Notes: generated by a model not told the origin, from the letters alone. A stretch of 12,403 bases of DNA from MFWN01 sp964594115 (GCA_964594115.1 CAZQLD010000022.1:1-12403), one strand, 5' to 3'; shown: positions 1 to 6,312, numbered from the stretch's first letter. Program-made: numbers and translations.

Positions 1-49
1 TTAAGCAACTTGTAAAAAGTTGTCCCAAGAATTTACCAAAAAGGTATTA

Positions 50-181
50 TGCCCCTGCCGAGCAATAGGGTAAAATGTTATATTGAAGGGATTTTTTGCC
101 TCTTTTTTACCCTTGCTGTTTATTATTCCTTCAAGACTGCTTTTATTTATAAATATTGTCGACCACCGTTTGGTGACAGAA
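50..181 (-). repeat. Non-coding left edge with copy 1 of a two-copy element
   Basis: Bases 1-184 hold no gene that I can defend. Read on the minus strand, bases 146-178 form a block TGTCACC...CGACAAT-N-TTTATAAA that matches bases 1846-1878 at 25 of 33 positions. Both blocks lie about 90-110 bases before a CGGCAGGGGCA motif (here the complement at 50-60). TTTATAAA (146-153) would serve as an archaeal TATA box, predicting an RNA start near 122 and a leftward transcript of about 70 bases up to the GC-rich motif. A small hairpin TACC-TTTTT-GGTA (34-46) follows. The sequence between the two shared parts is not visibly conserved between copies. A small-RNA gene, a decayed mobile element or a recombination remnant are all possible. 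Confidence 0.4.
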
Positions 182-184
182 ATA

Positions 185-802
185 TCATTCTTGATTTGAC
201 TTTTCAATGCACTTATGCGTAACATAGTGAAGTCTAAAAGAATCTGCTTTTTCAGTAGCTTCAAATAGTTTATAGAATATCTTCTCCCCATTATCAGAGG
301 ATTTAGCTAGAAAATGCATTGCAACTAAACCTCCAGCTAAGCCTGTTAAACCTGCAATTGTAGATGTTATTTGAGGAGAACGTGTAAAATAATAAGCGAT
401 TGGGAAACCTATGGCAACCGCAGTAGCAGTTCCAAGGAGTATTTTTCTACCTATCTTAACTTCTCTTGTTTCTGGGGGTTGAAAATCATTTCTTACAAAC
501 TCATAAGTTAATTTGTTGTTATCAATAGGATTTTCATGAAAATCTTGTAAAATTTCTAAAAGGTATTTTGGAATCTTACCTATTCTATAAGGCTTTTCTT
601 CTTCTAGACTAAATACAGGAAAATTACTCCATTTAGTATATACTTGTTTATGAGAAATATCATAAAAATTTTCAAGTTCCCATTGAAAACCATACATACC
701 TCTAGCTATGTCTTTCATGAAAGGATTTTCTTCATGTTTCTTAAATATCTTTGCATATTTATTAAAATCTTCTACTGAATAAATTTCTCCTAACTTTTCC
801 AT
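185..802 (-). CDS. Hypothetical protein with a C-terminal membrane hairpin
   Basis: This gene encodes 205 residues that I do not recognise. Residues 1-115 look soluble and charged, rich in Phe, Tyr and Trp. Residues 120-139 (ILLGTATAVAIGFPIAYYF) and 146-165 (TSTIAGLTGLAGGLVAMHFL) are two hydrophobic Gly/Ala-rich stretches separated by a short RSPQ turn, as in a membrane hairpin. A charged 40-residue tail follows. No signal peptide is seen. The ATG is preceded by AGGAG nine bases upstream, and a TATA-like TTTATATA lies at 836-845, so the start is well supported. It diverges from the TrmB-like regulator with about 110 bases between the starts, which makes common regulation plausible. A membrane-anchored sensor, toxin partner or stress protein cannot be told apart from sequence alone. 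Confidence 0.7.
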   Translation of the reverse strand: MEKLGEIYSVEDFNKYAKIFKKHEENPFMKDIARGMYGFQWELENFYDISHKQVYTKWSNFPVFSLEEEKPYRIGKIPKYLLEILQDFHENPIDNNKLTYEFVRNDFQPPETREVKIGRKILLGTATAVAIGFPIAYYFTRSPQITSTIAGLTGLAGGLVAMHFLAKSSDNGEKIFYKLFEATEKADSFRLHYVTHKCIEKSNQE

Positions 803-835
803 TTTAATTTACTCCTAAAGCCGAGACAAAAGTAC

Positions 836-845
836 CATATATAAA
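836..845 (-). promoter_or_regulatory. TATA box for the 185-802 gene
   Basis: On the minus strand this reads TATTTATATA, about 35 bases before the ATG at 802. It predicts an RNA start near 813 and a short leader carrying the AGGAG ribosome site. Confidence 0.5.
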
Positions 846-855
846 TATTATATCC

Positions 856-866
856 CCCCTAAGGGG
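856..866. promoter_or_regulatory. GC-rich palindrome between divergent promoters
   Basis: CCCCTAAGGGG is a palindrome with 5-bp arms around one central base, in otherwise very AT-rich DNA. It sits between the leftward TATA box (836-845) and the rightward one (882-890), the position expected of a shared operator. Its CCTAAGG core recurs at 1765-1771 and 4015-4021. Confidence 0.5.
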
Positions 867-881
867 TATGTATTTAGAAAA

Positions 882-890
882 GCTTATAAA
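882..890 (+). promoter_or_regulatory. TATA box for the TrmB-like regulator, leaderless
   Basis: CTTATAAAC is centred about 26 bases before the ATG at 912. This is the archaeal TATA-to-start distance, so the transcript probably begins at or next to the start codon. It also decides between the possible TTG at 906 and the ATG at 912, in favour of the ATG. Confidence 0.5.
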
Positions 891-911
891 CTAAGGCAAT
901 CTCTATTGATT

Positions 912-1655
912 ATGAAAGATGAACTTAAAAAATTAGGACTTACTGAAGGAGAAGCAAGTGTATATTTAGCTCTTTTAAAGTTAAATTCCTCAACTGTAGG
1001 TGCTATTGTAAAAGAATCTGGTATTTCATATTCAAAAATTTATGAAGTTTTGGGTAGACTTATGGGAAAAGGTCTTGTTAGCTTCACTTTAAAAGAAAAA
1101 ACAAAGCATTTTCAGAGTGTAAAACCAAATAGGCTTTTAGAATTTATAAGGCAGAAAGAGGAAGAAGTAAGAAAAAATAAGGAAATGCTTCAAAAAATAC
1201 TTCCTGCATTAGAGGGAATGAGTGGAAATAAGGATAATCAAACAGCAGAAATATTTATTGGGTTGAAAGGATTAAAAACCGCTTATGATTTGCTCCTTAA
1301 AGATTATTCAAAAAAGATTCCCTTATCTTTTTTTTATGTTCATGATGAAAAATATTCTGAAATAGCAAATGATTTTTATGAAAAAGAATTTAATCATTTT
1401 AAAGAATTGGGAGTAAAGGTAAGGGGAGTAAGTAATGCAGATTTGAAAAAATCAAAATCTTTTGTTAAACCTCCAAAGTTTATAGATTTAAAATTTATAG
1501 ACTTTCCATTACCATCTACTATTGACATATATCAAGATAAAATTTTATTAACTACTTGGAGAGATAAACCATTTGCATATTTAATAACTTCTAGAGAAAT
1601 ATCTGAAAATTTGATGAATTACTTTGATAAAGTTTGGAAAATAGCTAAACCCTAA
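912..1655 (+). CDS. TrmB-family transcriptional regulator
   Basis: The product is a 247-residue DNA-binding regulator. Residues 1-70 form the TrmB winged helix: LKKLGLTEGEASVYLALLKL, then SSTVGAIVKESGISYSKIYEVLGRLMGKGLV with the recognition helix near 38-50, then a wing ending KHFQSVKP. Residues 73-101 form a Lys/Glu-rich helix typical of the coiled-coil linker. Residues 110-247 match the usual C-terminal domain of the family, which binds a ligand in characterised members; the ligand here cannot be predicted. Many DPANN genomes carry TrmB paralogues without sugar operons, so a sugar role should not be assumed. I chose the ATG at 912 over a TTG six bases earlier because the TATA box fits it. 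The divergent membrane-protein gene is the obvious candidate target. Confidence 0.85.
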   Translation: MKDELKKLGLTEGEASVYLALLKLNSSTVGAIVKESGISYSKIYEVLGRLMGKGLVSFTLKEKTKHFQSVKPNRLLEFIRQKEEEVRKNKEMLQKILPALEGMSGNKDNQTAEIFIGLKGLKTAYDLLLKDYSKKIPLSFFYVHDEKYSEIANDFYEKEFNHFKELGVKVRGVSNADLKKSKSFVKPPKFIDLKFIDFPLPSTIDIYQDKILLTTWRDKPFAYLITSREISENLMNYFDKVWKIAKP

Positions 1656-1925
1656 TCCTCCTTATATAAAAACATCAAAATAGGCATTATTTCCTTACCT
1701 TCTTTAATTCTCAGAAATCTCTCCAAAATCACATTTTACTAGGATGCCCCTGCCGAAATGTGAACCTAAGGTTCAGGTTAGGTCTGATAAGGATTTTTAG
1801 ATGAGATTGGGTATATGGGGTATATTTGATATATGTTTAAGAAGATTTATAAAGATTGTCGGCTACGTGAGGGTGACAGAATTAGGATGGAATTGCCTCT
1901 TTCCTTATTTTTAAGTTATTTGCCT
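1656..1925. other. Non-coding stretch between the TrmB gene and the small minus-strand genes
   Basis: These 270 bases carry no convincing ORF. They hold, in order: an inverted repeat CACATTT (1730-1736)/AAATGTG (1756-1762) enclosing the GC-rich motif TGCCCCTGCCG, the palindrome TGAACCTAAGGTTCA (1761-1775), an overlapping inverted repeat ACCTAA/TTAGGT (1764-1769, 1778-1783), and the second copy of the promoter-like block (1846-1878). Short plus-strand ORFs here have no supporting start signal. Confidence 0.5.
1745..1881 (-). repeat. Copy 2 of the two-copy element
   Basis: On the minus strand this begins TTCTGTCACC, continues to CCGACAAT-C-TTTATAAA (25 of 33 bases identical to bases 146-178) and ends about 90 bases later with TCGGCAGGGGCA. 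Spacing between the two conserved parts is 109 bases here and 104 in copy 1. Both blocks carry TGTC and GACA arms with exactly 14 bases between them. If both were read in the SVTxxxxTIFIN frame, this copy would contain a stop, and the differences are not concentrated at third codon positions. That argues against a coding origin under selection. Confidence 0.4.
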
Positions 1926-2150
1926 CTATCTTACCGAGTCAACATAACTCTTAGCTTCCTCCAAAACTTCCTTTGTATTAAGATATTTTATGCTTCCGTT
2001 TGTTATCTCTTCATTAAGTTGGCTTTGAATGGCTAAACAATCTTTTAATCTAGTAGTTCCCTGACTAGAAAGTTCCTTTAACTTATCCAACAGTTTCTTT
2101 CCCTTGCTTTGTTCCCAGTTAATTTGGGATAGATGTTGTACATAAAACAT
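1926..2150 (-). CDS. Small hypothetical protein, translationally coupled
   Basis: The product has 74 residues and matches no family I recognise. It is mostly predicted helix and charged, with one cysteine near the middle (TRLKDCLAIQSQL) and a C-terminal LNTKEVLEEAKSYVDSV helix. The ATG lies one base after the stop codon of the upstream 121-residue gene. A GGAGG ribosome site nine bases before it falls inside that gene's last codons, so this is a real gene read from the same message. The size and pairing recall toxin-antitoxin or small-adaptor modules, but no diagnostic residue supports either. Confidence 0.6.
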   Translation of the reverse strand: MFYVQHLSQINWEQSKGKKLLDKLKELSSQGTTRLKDCLAIQSQLNEEITNGSIKYLNTKEVLEEAKSYVDSVR

Positions 2151-2151
2151 T

Positions 2152-2517
2152 TTATTTTTCCTCCAATCTTATTTCATCTGGCAATTTTGGTAGAGGTGTA
2201 TGTTGGATTTCAAGAATTCTTTGCGATTTCTCTAAATCCCCGATTATTCTATATACCCTATAAAGACTATTAAGTTCTCTGCATTTTGTGTATAAACTAA
2301 TTGCTCTTTTGTAATCTCCTACTAATTCAGATAGAAAACCAGCATTCCTAAGCCATCCTGCCCCCTTTTTTTCATAATTTTTGCTTGCTCTTACTAAATA
2401 CCCAAGCCCCTTAGATTTAATAGCTGCTCCAAGGGAATCTCTTTCTCTTTCAAGCTTTCTAAGTGTTTTAATATCTAAATATCTTCCAATTCTTTCGATT
2501 TTGTTTTTTATTGACAT
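2152..2517 (-). CDS. Hypothetical TPR-like helical protein
   Basis: The product has 121 residues, basic and almost wholly helical. Residues 40-105 resemble two tetratricopeptide-type helix pairs: GWLRNAGFLSELVGDYKRAISLYTKC, with the typical G-D-Y/L..A...Y pattern, followed by LYRVYRIIGDLEKSQRILE. A Pro-rich tail HTPLPKLPDEI follows. Such repeats usually bind a partner protein, and the immediately coupled 74-residue product is the natural candidate. GGAG lies five bases before the ATG. The gene has its own TATA box (2568-2575) overlapped by a repeated AAGTACT sequence. The TPR assignment comes from the residue pattern only. Confidence 0.6.
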   Translation of the reverse strand: MSIKNKIERIGRYLDIKTLRKLERERDSLGAAIKSKGLGYLVRASKNYEKKGAGWLRNAGFLSELVGDYKRAISLYTKCRELNSLYRVYRIIGDLEKSQRILEIQHTPLPKLPDEIRLEEK

Positions 2518-2544
2518 TTTTTCTCCATACGTTTAATTACTTAG

Positions 2545-2575
2545 AAGTACTCCTAGATAATTTAAGTACTTTATA
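2545..2575 (-). promoter_or_regulatory. TATA box with two AAGTACT operator-like repeats
   Basis: On the minus strand TATAAAGT (2568-2575) predicts an RNA start near 2546 and a 29-base leader with GGAG. AAGTACT occurs at 2545-2551 and 2564-2570, 19 bases apart. Each contains the self-complementary AGTACT, one against the TATA box and the other over the predicted RNA start. That is the placement of a repressor site. Just upstream, CCGA-TATTAG-TCGG (2576-2589) can form a weak hairpin. Confidence 0.45.
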
Positions 2576-2598
2576 CCGATATTAGTCGGCTTTATTCA

Positions 2599-3264
2599 TT
2601 AAGCTATTTTTAAGAAAGATTCAATTATTTTTTTCTCAGCTTTTCTTAGGTGTTCTTGAAATGTAGAATATGATTTATTAACAATCTTAGCTAGTTTTTT
2701 AATTGTTAATTTTCTAGGATAATTATAATATTTATTTTTATATGCAATTTCAATGCTTTCTTTTTGTTTTTTAGTAAGGTTAGGAAATATATTTACTATA
2801 GAAACTGAACTTATTTTTTCTTCTTTTATTGAAAACAATTTCCCATTATAATGCTTTTCTGCCGCATTAATTATCTTCATAAGCTCTTTTCTATCTAAAC
2901 ATCCCACTTCCCAATATTCCAATCCATCTTTTGAAACATGAACAGGGTTTATTATTATATATTGAGGATTATAAAAGATGGTTATTTCTGTAATAGTCTC
3001 TCTTGATATTGGGTGAATTGCATGAATAAGAATAAAATCTCCTATTCTTTCCATACTTTTAACTCTCTTATCTTTTTTTAACTCTCTTAGATATTTCTTC
3101 TTATCTTTTTCTTCTCCATAAATATCTCCCGCAACAATCAAATTAATCTTACCATTTTTTTTAAAATTAGTAATAGGATAAGCAAAAAAGTCTATTTTAT
3201 ACTTTTCACACAGAGGACTGTAAATATCTTGTTCATCTTTTAGTTTAAATTTAGCAACCCACAT
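2599..3264 (-). CDS. HTH_10 (bacterio-opsin-activator-like) transcriptional regulator
   Basis: The product is a 221-residue regulator. Residues 163-214 are a clear HTH_10 domain: LTKKQKESIEIAYKNKYYNYPRK, then LTIKKLAKIVNKSYSTFQEHLRKAEKKI, with the family's YPR signature and the EHLRKAE end of the recognition region. The N-terminal 150 residues begin MWVAKFKLK and include ERIGDFILIH and DGLEYWEV. This is the sensory half seen in many DPANN members, and its ligand is not known. The gene looks leaderless: its TATA box lies 25 bases before the ATG. It stands alone, divergent from the toxin-antitoxin pair. Membership of the family is secure; the regulon is not inferable, though the adjacent 2517 promoter is one candidate. 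Confidence 0.85.
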   Translation of the reverse strand: MWVAKFKLKDEQDIYSPLCEKYKIDFFAYPITNFKKNGKINLIVAGDIYGEEKDKKKYLRELKKDKRVKSMERIGDFILIHAIHPISRETITEITIFYNPQYIIINPVHVSKDGLEYWEVGCLDRKELMKIINAAEKHYNGKLFSIKEEKISSVSIVNIFPNLTKKQKESIEIAYKNKYYNYPRKLTIKKLAKIVNKSYSTFQEHLRKAEKKIIESFLKIA

Positions 3265-3284
3265 AATACCAATAATAATCGGTT

Positions 3285-3292
3285 CTTTAAAT
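3285..3292 (-). promoter_or_regulatory. TATA box of the HTH_10 regulator, leaderless
   Basis: On the minus strand ATTTAAAG is centred about 25 bases before the ATG at 3264. No ribosome site is visible between, so the message probably starts at the start codon. Confidence 0.5.
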
Positions 3293-3302
3293 AATTTTGG
3301 AA

Positions 3303-3372
3303 ACTAGCAAAACCCAAAAAAAAGCGAGGAAAGAAAAATCAGAACCTCGCAGTGGCAAAGATTAAACCTAGT
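3303..3372. other. Nested inverted repeats in a divergent intergenic region
   Basis: GCGAGG (3324-3329) pairs with CCTCGC (3345-3350) across 15 bases. An outer pair ACTAG (3303-3307)/CTAGT (3368-3372) surrounds it. The inner stem is GC-rich against an AT-rich background. It lies between the promoters of the HTH_10 gene and the antitoxin gene. It could be a small structured RNA or a protein site; no promoter of its own is obvious. Confidence 0.3.
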
Positions 3373-3406
3373 AGGAATTTTAGAACCAAAAGATTTAAAT
3401 ATAATA

Positions 3407-3438
3407 AAAACTTATAAAAGATAAGTAAAACTTATAAA
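3407..3438 (+). promoter_or_regulatory. Promoter and putative operator of the toxin-antitoxin operon
   Basis: AAAACTTATAAA occurs twice, at 3407-3418 and 3427-3438, exactly 20 bases apart (about two helical turns). ACTTAT (3410-3415) and ATAAGT (3421-3426) form an inverted repeat with a 5-base spacer. The first TATAAA serves as TATA box, predicting an RNA start near 3440, close to the ATG at 3446. Direct and inverted repeats laid over a TATA box are what an autorepressing antitoxin would use. Confidence 0.5.
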
Positions 3439-3445
3439 TTAAAAA

Positions 3446-3688
3446 ATGGCTCAGAATATTTTTGAAGTAGGAGAAAAAGAAAACAGAGTTCTTGGCATTG
3501 TTAAAGCTAAATATGGACTAAAAAATAAAAACCAGGCTTTCAATTTAGTTATTGAAGCTTTTGAACAAGAACTTCTTGAACCAGAAATAAGACCCGAGTA
3601 TTTAGAGAAATTAAAAAAAATTGATAAAGAAAAAGGCATAGCTTTTAAGAATATTGAAGAATTAAAAACCATTATAGAATCAAGATAA
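3446..3688 (+). CDS. DUF2683-type antitoxin of a RelE/ParE system
   Basis: The product has 80 residues. Residues 1-40 (IFEVGEKENRVLGIVKAKYGLKNKNQAFNLVIEAFEQEL) fit a ribbon-helix-helix-like DNA-binding segment: a short strand, then two helices split at GLKNKNQA. Residues 45-80 (PEIRPEYLEKLKKIDKEKGIAFKNIEELKTII) form the C-terminal arm that in such proteins wraps the toxin. The pattern matches the archaeal DUF2683 family, commonly encoded before RelE-like toxins. The toxin gene begins 22 bases downstream. The product probably neutralises that toxin and represses its own promoter through the repeats at 3407-3438. Confidence 0.75.
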   Translation: MAQNIFEVGEKENRVLGIVKAKYGLKNKNQAFNLVIEAFEQELLEPEIRPEYLEKLKKIDKEKGIAFKNIEELKTIIESR

Positions 3689-3710
3689 TTTCTAAATAAA
3701 AAAGAGGAAA

Positions 3711-3980
3711 ATGGATTATGAAATAAAACCAACTCTAAAGAGGATACTTAATAAGATTTCTAAGAAAAATTCATTGATGTATGAAAGAATCTTAAAAAAG
3801 ATTCAAGAAGTAATTAATTCAAATGCCGAGCATTATAAAAATTTAAGGCATGATTTAAAGGAGTTTAAAAGAGTTCAAATTGGCTCTTTTGTTCTTGTTT
3901 TTAAATTTGTAAAATCAGAAAATAAGATATATTTTGAAGATTTTGACCATCATGACAAAATTTATCAGAAGAGATTTTAG
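3711..3980 (+). CDS. RelE/ParE-family toxin
   Basis: The product has 89 residues with the RelE/ParE fold order: two N-terminal helices (LKRILNKISKKNSLMYERILKKIQEVI), then a basic stretch YKNLRHDLKEFKRVQIGSFVLVFKFVKSENKIYFEDFDHHDKIYQKRF. The KRVQIGSFVLVFKF strand pair and the ending FDHHDKIY are typical of archaeal RelE-like mRNA interferases. Candidate active residues are the Lys/Arg cluster near 47-55 and the C-terminal His-His-Asp-Lys and Tyr. GAGG three bases before the ATG supports the start. Full length and intact active-site residues suggest a working toxin. RelE cleaves mRNA in the ribosome whereas ParE poisons gyrase; the basic, His-bearing C-terminus favours the former. Confidence 0.75.
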   Translation: MDYEIKPTLKRILNKISKKNSLMYERILKKIQEVINSNAEHYKNLRHDLKEFKRVQIGSFVLVFKFVKSENKIYFEDFDHHDKIYQKRF

Positions 3981-4010
3981 GGAATAAAACGCGAAGATAT
4001 AATTCTTTTA

Positions 4011-4038
4011 TGAACCTAAGGTTAAGTGCCCCCGCCGA
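4011..4038. repeat. Third CCTAAGG palindrome and GC-rich motif
   Basis: AACCTAAGGTT (4013-4023) is a palindrome with 5-bp arms, and TGCCCCCGCCGA follows at 4027-4038. Both elements also occur near 1745-1775, in the opposite order. The GC-rich motif is, on the minus strand, TCGGCGGGGGCA, which resembles the T-stem/acceptor end of many archaeal tRNAs, but no tRNA body is present. The rest of 3981-4158 shows nothing else recognisable. Confidence 0.4.
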
Positions 4039-4158
4039 AACCTAGACCCTTTTGGCTAATCTTTGAGACTGTTTTTTAGTTGTTTGTACTTTTGCTTGTA
4101 TATGATTGTAAACTTTATTAGGGATTTGGTAGTTTTAAAGATTATGCTGGTTTTGAAA

Positions 4159-6312
4159 TTATTTTTTCTTGTTTTTTTCTTTATCAGTTTCTATTGATTT
4201 ATTGATATTTTTAGAAACCTCCTCTAAACCTCTATCAAAATCTTCTTTTTTAATTATTAATTTTTCTTTTTTCTTTGATTTATACACTCTTTTTATAGCA
4301 TTAATTCCTGCATTTCTACAAACAGCTTCAATTTCTGCCCCTGTCCATAAATTTGTTTTATTTACATAATTTTTTATTTTAATAGATTTGTCAAGGGGCA
4401 TATTCCTTGTATGAACTTCAAATATTTTTTCTCTTGTTTTTCTATCAGGAATTGGTAATTCTATAATAGCATCAATTCTTCCTGGTCTTAATAAAGCAGG
4501 GTCAATTAAATCTTTTCTATTTGTTGCTGCTATTACAATGACTTTTTCAAGTTCTTCAATCCCATCAAGTTCTACTAATAATTGGTTTACAACCTTTTCT
4601 GTTGAGTCATTTAATGAAGCCCCTCTTTGTTTTGTGATACTATCAAATTCATCAAAAAAGATTATTGATGGAGCAACTTGTTTAGCTTTTTTAAATATTT
4701 CTCTAACATGTTTTTCAGATTCCCCAACCCATTTACTAATAAGTTCAGGACCTTTAACAGAAATAAAATTAGCATTAGATTCTGTTGCAACAGCTTTAGC
4801 TAACAAAGTTTTTCCTGTTCCGGGAGGCCCAGAAATAAGAACTCCTTTAGAAGGTTTTATTCCTGCTTTTGCAAATAAATCTGGTCTTAATAAAGGTAAT
4901 TCAACAATCTCCCTTAATTTTTCTTTTGTCTCTTCTAATCCTCCAATATCCATCCATTGAACATGGGGTTTATTAATTAAAACTTCTCTCATAGCTGAAG
5001 GTTCAACAAATCTCATTGCATCAATAAAATGCTGTTTACTTATCTTTATTTTATCTAAAATCTGGGTTGGAACTTTCTCTTGTAAATTTTTTAATTCAGA
5101 AAAATAAGGTTTTAATGATTTCAAACCTGCTTCTTTGCACAAAACTTCAATATCTGCTCCTGTGAATCCAATAGTTTTTATTGCGATTTCATCAAAATTA
5201 ACATCCTTGTTTAAAGGCATACCTCTTGTATGTATTTGTAATATTTCTTTTCTTCCATTTTCATCTGGAGGATTAATTTTTATTTCTCTATCAAATCTTC
5301 CTGGTCTTCTCAACGCCTCATCAATATCTTCTGGTCTATTAGTGGCAGCCATAACAACAACCTGCCCTCTTGATTTTAAGCCATCCATAAGAGTTAAAAT
5401 TTGTGCAACAATTCTTTTTTCTGTTTGATCTATTCCTTCCCCTCTTTTTGGAGCAATAGAATCTATTTCATCTATAAATATAATTGAAGGAGCATTTTTT
5501 TCTGCTTTATCAAAAATATCTCTGATGTGCTTTTCAGATTCTCCATAAAATTTAGAAACAATTTCTGGACCTGCAATAGAATAAAATGTAGAATCTGTTT
5601 CATTTGCAACAGCCTTGGCCAGCAATGTTTTGCCTGTTCCAGGAGGCCCAGTCAATAAAACTCCTTTTGGGGCTCCTACACCAAGTTTTTGGAAAACTTC
5701 TGGATGTTTCATTGGCAACTCAACCATCTCTCTTATTAATTCAATTTCATTTTTTAATCCACCAATATCTTCATAAGAAATTCCTGTTGCTTTTAAATCC
5801 CCTGAATAAGGTTCATCTGAAACAATTATCTTTGTTGAAGGCGTTACAATAACATATCCTTTTGGATTTGTTTTTGTAATAACATAAGAAAGCCTTGTTC
5901 CAAAAACATCAATTACTGTTGTTTGATTTATACTAAGTGGTTTATGCATTAATTTTGTATGAAAATATTCTGTAGGATTATCACTAAATCTTACTTCTTG
6001 CAATGGTGCAAGAGTAATTGTTTTTGCATCTAAAATTTTTATAGGAGTCACTAAAACCTTATCTCCGATAGAGGCATTAATATTTGAACGAATAGTTCCG
6101 TCAATTCTAATTATTTCTTTATTATCATCTTTTAGTAATCTAAGTACTTTAACAACTGTTGCAGATTTAGCTTTGATTTCGATAATATCTCCTGAATCTA
6201 ATCCTAATGAATTCATAATTCTTGAAGGAATTCTAACAATTCCTTTGTCAATATCTTCTTGTAAAGATTCTATAACTTCTAATTCTCTTGGTTTAATTTT
6301 TTCTTTTATCAT
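4159..6312 (-). CDS. cdc48: CDC48/VAT-type AAA+ ATPase
   Basis: The product is a 717-residue hexameric unfoldase that extracts and unfolds proteins for degradation or release. Residues 1-100 carry the double-psi barrel (DKGIVRIPSRIMNSLGLDSGDIIEI) and about 101-175 the second N-terminal subdomain. D1 has Walker A GPPGTGKT at 222-229, pore loop KFYGES at 254-259, Walker B IIFIDE at 277-282, sensor ATN at 323-325 and RRPGR at 335-339. D2 has GPPGTGKT at 495-502, pore loop KWVGES, IIFFDE at 550-555, ATN at 596-598 and LRPGR. Both sites look active. The protein ends in a Lys-rich tail (KEKNKKK) with no hydrophobic-Tyr-X ending, so docking to a proteasome by that motif is not expected. Its ATG overlaps the hsp20 stop (ATGA), implying coupled translation. 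Confidence 0.97.
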   Translation of the reverse strand: MIKEKIKPRELEVIESLQEDIDKGIVRIPSRIMNSLGLDSGDIIEIKAKSATVVKVLRLLKDDNKEIIRIDGTIRSNINASIGDKVLVTPIKILDAKTITLAPLQEVRFSDNPTEYFHTKLMHKPLSINQTTVIDVFGTRLSYVITKTNPKGYVIVTPSTKIIVSDEPYSGDLKATGISYEDIGGLKNEIELIREMVELPMKHPEVFQKLGVGAPKGVLLTGPPGTGKTLLAKAVANETDSTFYSIAGPEIVSKFYGESEKHIRDIFDKAEKNAPSIIFIDEIDSIAPKRGEGIDQTEKRIVAQILTLMDGLKSRGQVVVMAATNRPEDIDEALRRPGRFDREIKINPPDENGRKEILQIHTRGMPLNKDVNFDEIAIKTIGFTGADIEVLCKEAGLKSLKPYFSELKNLQEKVPTQILDKIKISKQHFIDAMRFVEPSAMREVLINKPHVQWMDIGGLEETKEKLREIVELPLLRPDLFAKAGIKPSKGVLISGPPGTGKTLLAKAVATESNANFISVKGPELISKWVGESEKHVREIFKKAKQVAPSIIFFDEFDSITKQRGASLNDSTEKVVNQLLVELDGIEELEKVIVIAATNRKDLIDPALLRPGRIDAIIELPIPDRKTREKIFEVHTRNMPLDKSIKIKNYVNKTNLWTGAEIEAVCRNAGINAIKRVYKSKKKEKLIIKKEDFDRGLEEVSKNINKSIETDKEKNKKK

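Noticed and set aside
1..291. 96-codon minus-strand ORF at the left edge, including the in-frame motif RQGH
   Set aside because: It overlaps the well-supported 185-802 gene by over 100 bases, has no ribosome site or promoter, and the matching block in copy 2 contains a stop in the same frame.
1745..1822. A tRNA gene ending CGGCAGGGGCA on the minus strand, or a split-tRNA half
   Set aside because: A T-loop-like GGTTCA is present, but the T-stem would be mostly wobble pairs with a mismatch and no matching 5' acceptor half lies upstream; copies 1 and 3 lack even the T-loop.
1833..2036. 67-codon plus-strand ORF
   Set aside because: It covers the repeat block and the reverse of the small coupled gene; it has no start signals and its composition is not protein-like.
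4169..5852. Several plus-strand ORFs of 60-140 codons
   Set aside because: All lie inside cdc48 in the opposite strand, with no start signals and a composition mirroring the real gene.
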